A stretch of 64,000 nt of DNA from Amycolatopsis nalaikhensis (GTDB lineage Bacteria; Actinomycetota; Actinomycetes; Mycobacteriales; Pseudonocardiaceae). Under the pieces are notes generated by a model. That model saw only the letters and a program-made list of their open reading frames with translations. It ran no database searches and was not told the origin of the DNA. Both the position numbers and the translations under genes were made by a program. Positions 19,367 to 28,873 of the stretch are shown here, piece by piece. The DNA lies in NCBI RefSeq assembly GCF_030264295.1, contig NZ_CP127173.1:3045501-3109500 (forward strand), written 5' to 3'. How positions within the stretch are numbered: the first letter of the stretch is position 1; the number at the start of each line of letters is the position of its first letter.

Positions 19367-20981
19367 GCGTCGTCGACACCGACAGCTCCTCCAAATCCAG
19401 CTCGCGCAGGACCTTCCGCAGGATCTCGTCGTCGAGCCGCCCCGCGCGGTTCTCTTCCAGCATCGCCTTGCGTTGCGTGATCAGCAGTTCGCGCCGGGCC
19501 TTCGCGAACTGCGCCTGCGGGCTGCCCGAACGTTCCTCGCCGGACAGTGTGATCGCCGCCTTGGCGAACCGGTGGCGCGTGTCGACCAGCCGTTCCAGCC
19601 GCTGCTTCAGCCGGTCCACCTTCTCCGGTGGCAGGTCCAGCGAAGCCAGCCGGTCGCGGCTGATCTCGCGCAGCCGTTCGTGCGCGGCCTTCTGCGCGAC
19701 CTCCCGCGCGGCCAGCTCTTCCGCCTCGTCGCGCGCGGCTTCCGAAGGGTCCTGCACCTTCAACGCGCGGATCAGCGGCGGCAGCGTCGACCCCTGGATC
19801 AGCACGGTCCCGATCGCCACGGCGAACGCGAACAGCTGGATCTCCTCGCGGCCCGGCGTGCCGGCCGGGACACCGGCGGCCGCCGCCAGCGTCACCACGC
19901 CGCGCATGCCCGTCCACGACAGCACGGTCAACGTCCGCCACGACGGGGCCGCGCGCCCGCGGCCGAACAGCCGCATCGCCCTCGGGAGGTACGCGAACGA
20001 GAACACCGCCGGGATCCGGACGGCCATCGTCACCAGCAGCACCACCACGGCCACCAGCGCGAGCGTGCCGTTGTCGCGGGCCGCGTGCTGGGCGCCGTCG
20101 AGCACGAACGGCAGCTGCAGCCCCATCAGCGCGAACACCAGCGCCTCGAGCAGGACGTCGATCGACGCCCACACCGATCTGTCCTGCATGCGCGTCGCCG
20201 GTGACGCGTACAGCGAGTGGTGCCCGAGGTACAGCCCCGCGGCGACGACCGCGAGCACGCCCGAGCCGCTGAACTCCGCGCCGAACGGGTGCAGGTGCTC
20301 CGCCGTGACGTACGCGCCGAACGGCACGATGATCCCGAACGCCGACTCCAGCAGCGGGTCGTCGAGCAGCCGCCGGATCAGCACCACGACCGCGCCGATC
20401 GCCAGGCCGACCGCGATGCCCAGCACGGTCGCCACCCCGAACACCGCGAACCCGTGCCCGGCCGACCCCGCGGTGCCCGCGACCGCGGCGAGCGCGACCT
20501 TGTAGAGCGTCAACGCGGCGGCGTCGTTCACCAGGCTTTCGCCGGTCAGCACGGTCATCACCCGCCGCGGCAGGCCGAGCTTGCGCCCGATCGCCACCGC
20601 CGTCACCGCGTCCGGCGGCGCCACCACCGCGCCGAGCACCAGCGCCGACGCGAACGGCACGTCCGGCAGCAGCAGGTGCACGACGAAGGCGACGACCACC
20701 GCGGTCACCGCCACCAGCACGACGCCGAGCGCGACGATCGGCCGCAGGCTCGTCTTGAAGTGCGTCAGCGAGCTCTCGAGCGACGTCGAATACAGCAGCG
20801 GCGGCAGCACGACGGTGAGGATCAGCTCCGGCTCCAGCTCCAGCCGCGGCACGCCGGGGATCAGCGCGACCCCGAGCGCGACGACCACGACCAGCAGCGG
20901 CGCGGACAGGTTGTAGCGGCGGGCGAGCGCGGTCAGGGCCAGCGAACCCGCGAGCACGCCCATCAGCGTCAGGATCTCCAC
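19347..20981 (-). CDS. Na+/H+ antiporter, CPA1 family
   Basis: 544 residues from a GTG. About 12 membrane segments in the first 400 residues; the cation/proton exchange motif is in G-A-V-V-A-P-P-D-A-V-T-A-V-A-I and L-T-G-E-S-L-V-N-D-A-A-A-L, the NhaP/NHE-like pattern with paired acidic residues. A long charged cytoplasmic tail (about 410-544) rich in Glu, Arg and Leu is likely helical and regulatory. The gene is alone in its direction; its GTG lacks a clear ribosome site. Confidence 0.88.
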   Translation of the reverse strand: MEILTLMGVLAGSLALTALARRYNLSAPLLVVVVALGVALIPGVPRLELEPELILTVVLPPLLYSTSLESSLTHFKTSLRPIVALGVVLVAVTAVVVAFVVHLLLPDVPFASALVLGAVVAPPDAVTAVAIGRKLGLPRRVMTVLTGESLVNDAAALTLYKVALAAVAGTAGSAGHGFAVFGVATVLGIAVGLAIGAVVVLIRRLLDDPLLESAFGIIVPFGAYVTAEHLHPFGAEFSGSGVLAVVAAGLYLGHHSLYASPATRMQDRSVWASIDVLLEALVFALMGLQLPFVLDGAQHAARDNGTLALVAVVVLLVTMAVRIPAVFSFAYLPRAMRLFGRGRAAPSWRTLTVLSWTGMRGVVTLAAAAGVPAGTPGREEIQLFAFAVAIGTVLIQGSTLPPLIRALKVQDPSEAARDEAEELAAREVAQKAAHERLREISRDRLASLDLPPEKVDRLKQRLERLVDTRHRFAKAAITLSGEERSGSPQAQFAKARRELLITQRKAMLEENRAGRLDDEILRKVLRELDLEELSVSTTLTNRAS

Positions 20982-21134
20982 GCGGGTGATCTTTGCGCAG
21001 GTGAGAGCGTTGTGCTCGGCTTCCGGTCAGTGGAAGTGACCTGGCTTACCCCGCGGTCGCTGTGCATACTCGTGCGCAATCCGAACACCTGTACGGATCA
21101 CGTGCAACGACGCACCCCCACCGGAGGTTCCCCC

Positions 21135-22370
21135 ATGTCCCCTGGCGCTCGCTCCTGGGTCGTGCCCCTGGCCTGGACCGCCGTCCTGCTCGACGGGTTC
21201 GACCTGGTCGTCCTCGGCTCCGTGCTGCCCGTGCTGCTCCGCGACCACGTCTGGGGCCTGACGCCCGCCACGGCGTCGGTCGTCTCGACGGTCGGGCTGG
21301 CCGGGATGACGCTGGGCGCGGTGGCGATCGGCACCGTCACCGACCTCCTCGGCCGCCGGAAGTCGCTCATCCTGTCGGTGACGCTGTTCTCGCTGTGCAC
21401 GCTGTTGTGCGCCTTCGCGCCGTCGACGTTCGTCTTCGGCCTGCTGCGGTTCGTCGCCGGCCTCGGCCTCGGCGGCTGCCTGCCGACGGCGATCACGCTG
21501 GTCACGGAGTATGCGCGCAGCGGCAAGTCCGGCAGCGCGACGACCACGGTGATGACCGGCTACCACGTCGGCGCGGTGCTGACGGCGTTGCTCGGCATCG
21601 TGCTGATCGGGCCGCTCGGCTGGCGCGCGATGTTCGTCGCCGGTGCGCTCCCGGCCGTCGTGCTGGTGCCGCTGATGCTGAAGTTCCTGCCGGAATCCGA
21701 GACGTTCCAACGGGTCCGCGAGACCGAGCGCTCCGCCGGGCACGCCGTCGCCGGGCTGTTCCGCGGCGGTCTGCTGCGCGCGACGATCGCGTTCTGGGTT
21801 ACCTCGTTCATGGGCCTGCTGCTGGTGTACGGCCTGAACACGTGGCTGCCGGAGATCATGCGGCAGGCCGGGTACCCGCTCGGCGCCGCGCTGAGCCTGT
21901 TGCTGACGCTGAACGTCGGTGGCATCGTCGGCCTGCTCGTCGCGGGCCGGGTCGCCGACCGCGTCGGCATCCGCCCGTCGGCCATCGTCTGGTTCTGCGC
22001 GGGTGCGCTGTTCCTCGCGCTGCTGAGCGTGAAGCTGCCCGCGGTCGGGCTGTACGCGGCGGTGTTCCTGACCGGTTGCTTCGTGTTCAGCGCGCAGGTG
22101 CTGGTGTACGCCTACGTCGGCCGCATCTACCCGGGCGCGATCCGCGCGACGGGCCTCGGCTGGTCGGCGGGCGTCGGACGGCTCGGCGCGATCTCGGGGC
22201 CCATCCTCGGCGGCGCCCTGCTGACGGCGGGAATCGCGTACCCGTGGGGCTTCTACGCGTTCGCCGGGGTCGGCGCCCTGGGCGCGTTGGCGGTCGCGGT
22301 GGTCCGCCCGGGCCACCACAGCCCGGCGCAAGACGCCACCCCGGCGAAGCAAAGCCACGCGCCTTCCTGA
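21135..22370 (+). CDS. MFS transporter, aromatic acid:H+ symporter-like
   Basis: 411 residues from an ATG preceded by GGAGG. D-G-F-D-L-V-V-L-G-S-V-L-P in TM1 and the loop G-R-R-K-S-L-I after TM2 are the markers of the AAHS subfamily, which imports protocatechuate, benzoate or similar acids. A second loop motif occurs after TM8 (R-V-A-D-R-V-G-I-R). There are no aromatic-degradation genes nearby, so the substrate stays open. It ends before palindromic element copy 3. Confidence 0.83.
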   Translation: MSPGARSWVVPLAWTAVLLDGFDLVVLGSVLPVLLRDHVWGLTPATASVVSTVGLAGMTLGAVAIGTVTDLLGRRKSLILSVTLFSLCTLLCAFAPSTFVFGLLRFVAGLGLGGCLPTAITLVTEYARSGKSGSATTTVMTGYHVGAVLTALLGIVLIGPLGWRAMFVAGALPAVVLVPLMLKFLPESETFQRVRETERSAGHAVAGLFRGGLLRATIAFWVTSFMGLLLVYGLNTWLPEIMRQAGYPLGAALSLLLTLNVGGIVGLLVAGRVADRVGIRPSAIVWFCAGALFLALLSVKLPAVGLYAAVFLTGCFVFSAQVLVYAYVGRIYPGAIRATGLGWSAGVGRLGAISGPILGGALLTAGIAYPWGFYAFAGVGALGALAVAVVRPGHHSPAQDATPAKQSHAPS

Positions 22371-22385
22371 GTCTGCCGCGGCTTG

Positions 22386-22429
22386 TCGTGAGTGTTTAGG
22401 GCGGTTAGAACCGCCCTAAACACTCACGA
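22386..22429. terminator. 44-bp palindromic element (copy 3)
   Basis: Perfect 21-bp arms (22 with the outer G-C pair) and AG centre; ends TCGTGAGTG and CACTCACGA, inner arm TTTAGGGCGGTT. It lies between the convergent MFS and amino acid permease genes, 15 bp after one stop and 5 bp from the other. Confidence 0.72.
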
Positions 22430-22434
22430 CAGCG

Positions 22435-23970
22435 TCAGCCGAGTTCCTTCAGTTCCTGTTCCACCGCGGCCAGTTCGGCTTCGGAGCCCTGGACCTTGGG
22501 GCCCTTGAACCACTTCCGCGCCGAGACCGCCCACCAGAGCGCCGCGCCGCCGAGCACCACGAGGAACGCGATCGGCGTGTAGTTGAAGGAGTCGACCGTC
22601 ACCGGCGACACCTGCGGCAGCATGAAGAGGAAGAAGATCAGCACCACCCAGATCGTCGCGACGATGCCGACCGGCTTGCCCCACTTGCCGAGCGTCCACG
22701 GCCCCGGTTCGAACGAATCACCGCGGCGGACGCGCAGGAACACCGGGATCACGTACGCCACGTAGAGCCCGACCACGGCGATCGACGTCACCGCCGCGTA
22801 AGCCGTCGCGCTCCACAGGTACGGCAGGGCCAGCACCAGCGCGCCGCCCGCGGCGAGCCACACCGCGTTGGTCGGCGTCTGCGTGCGCTTGTTGATCCGG
22901 TGCCAGAAGTTCGACCCGGGGATCGCGCCGTCGCGGGCGAACGCGTAGATCATCCGCGAGTTCGCCGTCACCGACGCCATGCCGCAGAACAGCTGCGCGC
23001 CGATGCAGATCAGCAGCAGGAACTTGCCGGTGACCGCGCCGGTCGCGTCGATGAAGATCTGCGCGGGCGGGACGCCGGTGGCCGAGCCGACCGCGCCGTC
23101 GTAGTCCTGGATCGCGAACGTCAGGCCGATCAGCAGGATCCAGCCCGCGACGAGCGAGACGACGATCGACATGACGATTCCGCGCGGCCCCGCCTTCGCA
23201 GCGCTCTTCGTCTCTTCGGTCATGTGCGCCGACGCGTCGTAGCCGGTCAGCGTGTACTGCGCGACCAGCAGCCCCAACGCGAAGACGTAGAACGCCGAAC
23301 CCCAGCCGGTCTGGTTCACGAAGCTGCCGAAGACGAACGACGCGTCCTGGTGCTTGGCGGGCACGAAGATCAGCACGCCGACGATCACCAGCACGCCGAT
23401 GAGGTGCCACCACACGCTGACGTTGTTGAGGATCGCGACGATCCGGACGCCGAAGGTGTTCAGCAGGCCGTGCACCACGAGGATGATCGCGAGCAGCAGG
23501 ATCGTGTGTCCCGGCGTCGCTTCGAAACCCCACTGCAGGTCGAGGAACGCGTTGAGGAACAACGCCGCGCCGAAGTCGATGCCCGCCGTGACGGCGATCT
23601 GCCCGATGAGGTTGAACCAGCCGGTGAACCACGACCACGCGGGTCCGGACTTGCCGGGCGCGAGCTTCGCGGCCCAGTAGTAGAGGCCGCCCGCGGTCGG
23701 GTAGCTGGAGCAGACTTCGGCCATGCCGAGCCCGACCAGGATCACGAACACCCCGACCAGTGGCCAGCCCCAGATCATCGCGGCGGGCCCGCCGGTCTTC
23801 ATACCGAAGCCGTAGAGCGTCAGGCAGCCGGAGAGGATCGAGATGATGGTGAACGAGACGGCGAAGTTGGAGAACGCCGACATCGTCCGTTTCAGCTCTT
23901 GCGCGTACCCCAGCTGGTGCAGGCGGGCGGCGTCGTCGTCGGGAGTGGTCTGCTGGTCGGAAACATCCAT
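22435..23970 (-). CDS. Amino acid/GABA permease, APC superfamily
   Basis: 511 residues, twelve membrane segments expected. F-S-N-F-A-V-S-F-T-I-I-S-I-L-S-G-C at TM1 and S-Y-P-T-A-G-G-L-Y-Y-W-A at TM3 match the ACT (amino acid/choline) subgroup that includes yeast and bacterial GABA permeases. The N-terminal D-D-A-A-R-L-H-Q-L-G-Y-A-Q-E-L-K-R is also typical. No degradative enzyme is adjacent; the next upstream gene in the same direction is a serine hydrolase 70 bp away. Confidence 0.88.
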   Translation of the reverse strand: MDVSDQQTTPDDDAARLHQLGYAQELKRTMSAFSNFAVSFTIISILSGCLTLYGFGMKTGGPAAMIWGWPLVGVFVILVGLGMAEVCSSYPTAGGLYYWAAKLAPGKSGPAWSWFTGWFNLIGQIAVTAGIDFGAALFLNAFLDLQWGFEATPGHTILLLAIILVVHGLLNTFGVRIVAILNNVSVWWHLIGVLVIVGVLIFVPAKHQDASFVFGSFVNQTGWGSAFYVFALGLLVAQYTLTGYDASAHMTEETKSAAKAGPRGIVMSIVVSLVAGWILLIGLTFAIQDYDGAVGSATGVPPAQIFIDATGAVTGKFLLLICIGAQLFCGMASVTANSRMIYAFARDGAIPGSNFWHRINKRTQTPTNAVWLAAGGALVLALPYLWSATAYAAVTSIAVVGLYVAYVIPVFLRVRRGDSFEPGPWTLGKWGKPVGIVATIWVVLIFFLFMLPQVSPVTVDSFNYTPIAFLVVLGGAALWWAVSARKWFKGPKVQGSEAELAAVEQELKELG

Positions 23971-24040
23971 CGGGCACCTCTTGAAAGGTATGCGGCCAGA
24001 CCATTGAATTCGCCGAAAGTAGCCTTGGTGCCCGGGGGTG

Positions 24041-24961
24041 TCAAGCCTTCGTCAAGAACTCGTCCAGCTGCCGCAGCCGCGGTCCGCCTCCGCGGTGGTC
24101 GTTGGCGATCAGGGTGGCCGTGACGCCCGACGACGGCTGGTGCGTGCTGCGGAACGAGACGCCGTGGTCGCCGCCTTCGAGCCGCACGACGCCGGGGCGG
24201 GGCAGCCAGAACCCGAGCCCGTAACCCTCCGCGTGCGGGGTGAGCATCCGGTCCACCCACGCGCGCGGCACGATCCGGCCGTCCAGCAGCGCGGGCCAGA
24301 ACTTCCGGAAGTCCGGGGCGGAGCTGTAGATCCCGCCGTCGCCGTGGCCCACGACGGGCAGGCTGAACACGTTGCTGCGCCCGTCTTCCAGGTATCCGGT
24401 GGCGGTCCGCTCGGGGAGTGCGTCCGAGCGGAGGAACGCCGTGTCCGCCATCCCCGCGGCCTCGGTCACGCGGGTCCGGACGAGCTCGGCGAAAGGTATG
24501 CCCGCGATCCGTTCGGCGACCAAGGCGAGGACGACGAACGCGCCGTTGTTGTAGCGGAATTCCGTGCCCGGCGCGGACCGCTGCGGGAACCCGTCCAGGG
24601 CGGCGAGGTAGTCGGCCGAAGTGGCCAGCAGCGGGTTCGGCGGCGGGTCCGCCTCTTCGTCGCAGTAATCGCCGATGCCGGACGTGTGCGTCAGCAGGTG
24701 CTCGACGGTCACGCGGTCGTCGATCAGCGGCAGGTCGTCGCCGAGGACTTCGCGGGCGGTGGTGTCCAGCTTCAGGCGTCCCTCGGCGACGAGCCCGACG
24801 ACGACGAGCGCGGTGAACCCCTTGGTACCGCTGGCGATCGCGAACCGCGTGCCGATCGTGTTCGCGACGCGGTGAGCGCGGTGCGCGTACCCGGCCGCCT
24901 CGGCGAGCAGCGTCTCGTCACCGCGGCTGACCAGCACCACACCGGAAAAGGGGGCTTCCAT
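24041..24961 (-). CDS. Serine hydrolase, beta-lactamase/class C family
   Basis: 306 residues from the ATG at 24961; a form from 24997 would add 12. The catalytic S-x-x-K is S-G-T-K and the Y-x-N motif is Y-N-N (R-Y-N-N-G-A-F), both in usual positions; L-L-T-H-T-S-G-I-G-D-Y agrees. No signal peptide, so it is probably a cytoplasmic esterase or D-aminopeptidase-like enzyme rather than a periplasmic beta-lactamase. Its start codon lies in one arm of a strong hairpin (24950-24986), which may limit translation. Confidence 0.83.
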   Translation of the reverse strand: MEAPFSGVVLVSRGDETLLAEAAGYAHRAHRVANTIGTRFAIASGTKGFTALVVVGLVAEGRLKLDTTAREVLGDDLPLIDDRVTVEHLLTHTSGIGDYCDEEADPPPNPLLATSADYLAALDGFPQRSAPGTEFRYNNGAFVVLALVAERIAGIPFAELVRTRVTEAAGMADTAFLRSDALPERTATGYLEDGRSNVFSLPVVGHGDGGIYSSAPDFRKFWPALLDGRIVPRAWVDRMLTPHAEGYGLGFWLPRPGVVRLEGGDHGVSFRSTHQPSSGVTATLIANDHRGGGPRLRQLDEFLTKA

Positions 24962-24986
24962 GGACACAGCGTCCACGGAAGCCCCC
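24950..24986. repeat. Hairpin covering the serine hydrolase start (GGGGGCTTCC type)
   Basis: 16-bp arms, GGGGGCTTCC-ATGGAC and GTCC-ACGGAAGCCCCC, with one mismatch and a 5-bp loop. In the mRNA of the serine hydrolase the candidate ATG (24961-24959) would be paired. A related palindrome with GGGGACTTTCC arms lies at 49572. It may instead be the terminator of the upstream glycerophosphodiesterase gene. Confidence 0.55.
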
Positions 24987-25013
24987 TTCAGGGCCAATCA
25001 CTTAAGGGCAGAC

Positions 25014-26153
25014 CTACCGGCCCAGGAACGCGTGCAGCGACTCGAGCGCGGTGTCCGGCTGGTCGGCGAAGAAGCCGTCGACACCCGCCTTGAAGAACGC
25101 CGCCTCCTCGGTGAAGACGTCGCCGTAGGCGTCCGGCTCGGCCGACGAGCGCAGGTTCGCGGGCAGGAACGGGTTTTCGTTCCGGAACGTGTACGGCTGC
25201 ACCTTCAGACCCGCCTGGTGCGCGTCCGCGACGAGGGCGGTCGGCTGGGTCAGGTTCCCGGCCGCGTCGAGCGGGATGATCTGGCCCTTGTCCGGCCCGA
25301 GGTACTTCGCGTACTTCGCGATCTCCCGCAGCCCCTGCGGCGTGACGAGGTCTTTGTACGTCCGCGGGTCGCCCTTAGCGACGAAGTCCGCCGGAGCGCC
25401 GGTCGCCGACGTCAGCTGCAGCAGCGGCGTCCGGACCTGCTTGTGCAGCGCGACGAGGTTCGACACCTCGAACGACTGGATGATCGCGGGCGCGTCCGGC
25501 CGGTCGAGGCCGTTGCGCTTGAGGATCGACACCAGCTTCGGCTCGGTCGGGTTGCCGATGGACTGGAAGAACGTCGAGTGCTTGACCTCGGGGTAGGTGC
25601 CGAGCGTCCGGTGCAGCTCCTTGCCGAGCCGCTTGGTCAGATCGAGCACCTCCTGGTAGGTGGCGATCTGGTAGCGCCCGTTGTACAGCGTGTTGTGCGG
25701 CCGGTTCTGCGGGATCCGCTCGGTCGCGCGCAGCGTCTTCAGCTCGGCCAGGGTGAAGTCCTGGGTGAACCAGCCGGTCGTCGAGACGCCGTCGAGCACG
25801 ACGGTCTTCTTGCGGTTCGCGAACTCCGGGTGCTTCGCGACGTCGGTGGTGCCGCCGATCTCCGGCTCGTGCCGGGCGACGAGCTGGCCGTCCTTGGTCG
25901 GCACGAGGTCGACGTCGACCCAGTCCACGCCCATCCGGTAGGCGAGCTCGTAGGAGGCGAGGGTGTGCTCCGGCCGGTAGCCGGGGGCACCGCGGTGTCC
26001 GACGATCACGGGGTCATCGTGGCCCCGCCCGTGCGCGGCCGCATCGGCGGACCCCCCGCTCTCGGCCGCGCTCGCCGACCCGACGGCCAGTCCGGTGACG
26101 CTCAGCAACGCCAGTCCGGCGAGTGCCAGTACCCCGACACGGTTGCGCTTCAT
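25014..26153 (-). CDS. Secreted glycerophosphodiester phosphodiesterase
   Basis: 379 residues from the ATG at 26153 (AGAGG seven bases upstream). Signal peptide (K-R-N-R-V-G-V-L-A-L-A-G-L, cleavage near A-S-A-A). Catalytic core: V-G-H-R-G-A-P-G-Y-R-P-E-H-T (general acid-base His), D-V-D-L-V-P-T-K-D-G metal ligands and H-E-P-E-I-G-G-T-T. Family members split glycerophosphodiesters into glycerol-3-phosphate and an alcohol outside the cell, often under phosphate limitation. The 338 bp upstream holds two CTTGAATGACTCATTCAAG palindromes and leads to purD. Confidence 0.9.
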   Translation of the reverse strand: MKRNRVGVLALAGLALLSVTGLAVGSASAAESGGSADAAAHGRGHDDPVIVGHRGAPGYRPEHTLASYELAYRMGVDWVDVDLVPTKDGQLVARHEPEIGGTTDVAKHPEFANRKKTVVLDGVSTTGWFTQDFTLAELKTLRATERIPQNRPHNTLYNGRYQIATYQEVLDLTKRLGKELHRTLGTYPEVKHSTFFQSIGNPTEPKLVSILKRNGLDRPDAPAIIQSFEVSNLVALHKQVRTPLLQLTSATGAPADFVAKGDPRTYKDLVTPQGLREIAKYAKYLGPDKGQIIPLDAAGNLTQPTALVADAHQAGLKVQPYTFRNENPFLPANLRSSAEPDAYGDVFTEEAAFFKAGVDGFFADQPDTALESLHAFLGR

Positions 26154-26328
26154 CTGGTGACCTCTTTTCACACAGGGTTGACCCTGACTACCCGCGCCAC
26201 CCTCACGGTCGCAAGCGTCAGAAGTGCGTATCCGGGCGAAAGAGGCGGTAAACGGCGCGTGGACTCCTGCTCACCGCGGCGGGACGCGCCGCTGCTGCCG
26301 CTCCCTTCAGCGCTGCCCGAGCCGCCGT

Positions 26329-26377
26329 CTTGAATGACTCATTCAAGTCCTGCGAGGTCCTGAATGACTCATTCAAG
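26329..26377. repeat. Two tandem TGAATGACTCATTCA palindromes
   Basis: CTTGAATGACTCATTCAAG (26329-26347) and CCTGAATGACTCATTCAAG (26359-26377), each a 19-bp odd palindrome, 11 bp apart. Together they also form a larger inverted repeat. They lie between the divergent glycerophosphodiesterase and purD genes, about 115 bp before purD. Could be operators for a dimeric regulator or a dispersed repeat; I have seen similar motifs in this genus from memory only. Confidence 0.6.
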
Positions 26378-26491
26378 ACACCGCCGGGAGCCGACTCGGA
26401 GCGGGTGGACGCCGCGTGGGCCCGCGCTCACGGCGGGTGCGGACCGACGGCGAAATGTCCGGCGCGAACCCGGCCGGATACGCTGTGCGGC

Positions 26492-27766
26492 GTGCGCGTA
26501 CTGGTAATCGGCTCCGGCGCCCGTGAGCATGCCCTCGTCCTCGCGGCGTCCGGCGACCCCGCGGTCACCGCTCTGGCCTGCGCGCCCGGCAACGCCGGGA
26601 CGGCCGCGGTGGCCGAGCAGCTCGGCGTCGAAGCGGCCGACCCGGAAGCGGTCGCGGCGCTCGCGAAGAGCTGGCAGGCCGACCTGGTGGTGATCGGGCC
26701 GGAGGTCCCGCTCGTCGCCGGCGTCGCCGACGCCGTCCGCAAGGCGGGCATCGCCTGCTTCGGACCCTCGGCGGCCGCCGCCCGCATCGAAGGCTCCAAG
26801 GCGTTCGCGAAGGACGTCATGGCCGCGGCGAACGTGCCGACCGCGCGCAGCGAGGTGGTCGACAACCCGGCCCGCCTCGACGCCGCGCTCGCCCGCTTCG
26901 GCCCCACCTGGGTGGTCAAGGACGACGGTCTCGCCGCCGGCAAGGGCGTCGTCGTCACGCCGGACATCGACGTCGCCCGCAAGCACGCCATCATGCTGCT
27001 CGACGGCGGCCACCCGGTCCTCCTGGAGTCCTTTTTGGACGGACCGGAGGCGTCGCTGTTCTGCTTCGTCGACGGCCACACCGTCGTGCCGCTGCTGCCC
27101 GCGCAGGACTTCAAGCGCGTCGGCGACGGCGACGCGGGCCCGAACACCGGCGGCATGGGTGCGTACGCCCCGCTGCCGTGGGCGCCCGAGAACCTCGTCG
27201 ACGAGCTGGTCGAGAAGGTCGTCCAGCCGGTCGCCGACGAGCTGGTGAACCGCGGGGCGCCGTTCTCCGGCCTGCTCTACGCCGGGCTCGCGCTGACCTC
27301 GGAAGGCCCGCAGGTCATCGAGTTCAACTGCCGCTTCGGCGACCCGGAGACGCAGGTCGTGCTCGCGCTGCTGCGCACCCCGATCGCCGGGCTGATGCAC
27401 GCCACCGCCACCGGCAAGCTCGCCGAGCACCCGCCGCTGGAGTGGGCGGGCGGCGCGGCGGTCACCGTCGTGATCGCCGCCGACGGTTACCCGGGCAAGC
27501 CCCGCACCGGCGACGTCATCGGCGGGGCCGAGCTCGAAGGCGTCCTGCACGCCGGCACGCGCCGCCGCGACGACGGCGCCGTGGTCTCCTCCGGCGGCCG
27601 CGTGCTGTCGGTGGTCGGCACCGGCAAGACGCTGAAGTCGGCGCGCAAGCACGCGTACGAGACGGTGGCGAAGGTGCACCTCGCGGGCTCGCACCACCGC
27701 ACCGACATCGCGCTGAAGGCGGCGAACGGCGAGGTCAGCGCCCCGGTCGCGAGCCAGCGCGCCTGA
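26492..27766 (+). CDS. purD: Phosphoribosylamine-glycine ligase
   Basis: 424 residues from a GTG. ATP-grasp enzyme making glycinamide ribonucleotide in purine synthesis. [13 protein letters not shown], the [17 protein letters not shown] loop, [15 protein letters not shown] and [12 protein letters not shown] are all intact. The 338-bp region before it is shared with the divergent glycerophosphodiesterase gene. No other pur gene adjoins it; purA, purB and purC are elsewhere in the window. Confidence 0.95.
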   Translation: MRVLVIGSGAREHALVLAASGDPAVTALACAPGNAGTAAVAEQLGVEAADPEAVAALAKSWQADLVVIGPEVPLVAGVADAVRKAGIACFGPSAAAARIEGSKAFAKDVMAAANVPTARSEVVDNPARLDAALARFGPTWVVKDDGLAAGKGVVVTPDIDVARKHAIMLLDGGHPVLLESFLDGPEASLFCFVDGHTVVPLLPAQDFKRVGDGDAGPNTGGMGAYAPLPWAPENLVDELVEKVVQPVADELVNRGAPFSGLLYAGLALTSEGPQVIEFNCRFGDPETQVVLALLRTPIAGLMHATATGKLAEHPPLEWAGGAAVTVVIAADGYPGKPRTGDVIGGAELEGVLHAGTRRRDDGAVVSSGGRVLSVVGTGKTLKSARKHAYETVAKVHLAGSHHRTDIALKAANGEVSAPVASQRA

Positions 27767-27888
27767 TTTCGCGGCCCGGGGAACCGGCCGGGGGCAATCT
27801 TCGTCCAATTTCAGGCTGCGGCTACACACTGGTTGGTAGCCTCGACGGGAGTCGGCCGGTCACTGTCCGTATGACGTCAGGGGAGAGC

Positions 27889-28269
27889 ATGTCAGGACCC
27901 TCGTACGACCTCAGCTCGGCCGTCCCGGTGGTGCCGGCGGCCGCGGACGTCCTGGTCCACCCGGACAAGCTGCTCGACGTCGCCCGGATCGTCGAGGAGC
28001 AGGCCAACGCCCTCGAAGACCAGCTGCTGACCCGGCTGGGCGAGCTGCGGATCGACGCGCCGTCCGCCGACGTGATCAGCACCCAGTCGATGCAGGCCTG
28101 GAACTCCCTGATCGCCGACGGCGACCGCTCCTACGCCGGCCAGGTCCGCGAGTACGTCGCGGGCCTCAAGCGCCTGGTCTCGCAGCTGCGCGACGCCGCC
28201 AAGGACTACCAGGTCAGCGACGAGGAGAAGGCGGCGGTGTTCGGTGACCGCGGCAAGCACGGTGCGTAA
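27889..28269 (+). CDS. EspC-like type VII secretion substrate
   Basis: 126 residues, helical, no signal peptide. Start ATG at 27889 is preferred over 27871 because GGGGAG lies directly before it. The C-terminal part A-K-D-Y-Q-V-S-D-E-E contains Y-x-x-x-D, the export signal of ESX substrates, after a helix-turn-helix with a central tryptophan (M-Q-A-W-N-S-L). Size and layout match the EspC family (PF10824). It is the first of a row of type VII genes and overlaps the next gene by 26 bp. Confidence 0.65.
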   Translation: MSGPSYDLSSAVPVVPAAADVLVHPDKLLDVARIVEEQANALEDQLLTRLGELRIDAPSADVISTQSMQAWNSLIADGDRSYAGQVREYVAGLKRLVSQLRDAAKDYQVSDEEKAAVFGDRGKHGA

Positions 28270-28864
28270 CCGGAAGGTGCGGATCGTCACCGGGGGTGTG
28301 CTCGCGACGGCGGCGCTCGCCGGCTGCTCGGCGGGCACCGAAGGCACGCCGTACCCGGTCGAGACGGCGGCGACAGCGGCGTCGCAGAGCGCCAAGGCTG
28401 CCCAGCTGCCGCAGCGTCCCGCCGACATCTCGCTCGAGGGTGTCAACCTGTGCGAGGTCTTCCCGCAGGTGCAGCTCGACGCGCTGAAGATCACCAGCGC
28501 GCCGCGCCAGGGCCCGTCGGAGGACGGGCCGACGTGCGTGTTCGACGCCGACGGCGCCGAGCCCGTGCACGCCTACCACGTGCGGGCCGTCCCGGCGGAC
28601 CTGCAAGAGTGGATCACCGGCGCCCGCCGGAAGAACAGCATGACCACCGAGCCGAAGACCATCGGCGGTTACCCGGCGCTGACGAACCACCGCGCGGCGG
28701 GCGACCCCGCCGACTGCGAGACGCTCGTCGGCGTCGCCCGCGGCCAGACCCTGGCCGTCCAGACGTTCGCCATCACCCGCGGCAAGCTCACCCAGCCGCA
28801 GCTGTGCGACATGTCGGTGCATGCCGCCGACCTGGCGTTGCAGACCTTGAAAGCACGCAACTAG
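28244..28864 (+). CDS. DUF3558 lipoprotein
   Basis: 206 residues from a GTG (a GTG at 28262 is equally possible). A lipobox L-A-G-C places Cys28 as the lipidated residue, so the protein should sit on the outer face of the membrane. The body, with N-L-C-E-V-F, C-V-F-D-A-D-G, D-C-E-T-L-V-G-V and L-C-D-M-S, follows the DUF3558 pattern of actinobacterial lipoproteins. Its place inside a type VII locus suggests a role at the membrane in secretion or surface assembly. Function unknown. Confidence 0.8.
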   Translation: MTAASTVRNRKVRIVTGGVLATAALAGCSAGTEGTPYPVETAATAASQSAKAAQLPQRPADISLEGVNLCEVFPQVQLDALKITSAPRQGPSEDGPTCVFDADGAEPVHAYHVRAVPADLQEWITGARRKNSMTTEPKTIGGYPALTNHRAAGDPADCETLVGVARGQTLAVQTFAITRGKLTQPQLCDMSVHAADLALQTLKARN

Positions 28865-28873
28865 GGAGGGCGC

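Noticed and set aside
23973..24034. GGGCACC...GGTGCCC inverted repeat before the amino acid permease
   Set aside because: Only 7 bp arms 45 or more bases apart; expected by chance in such GC-rich DNA.
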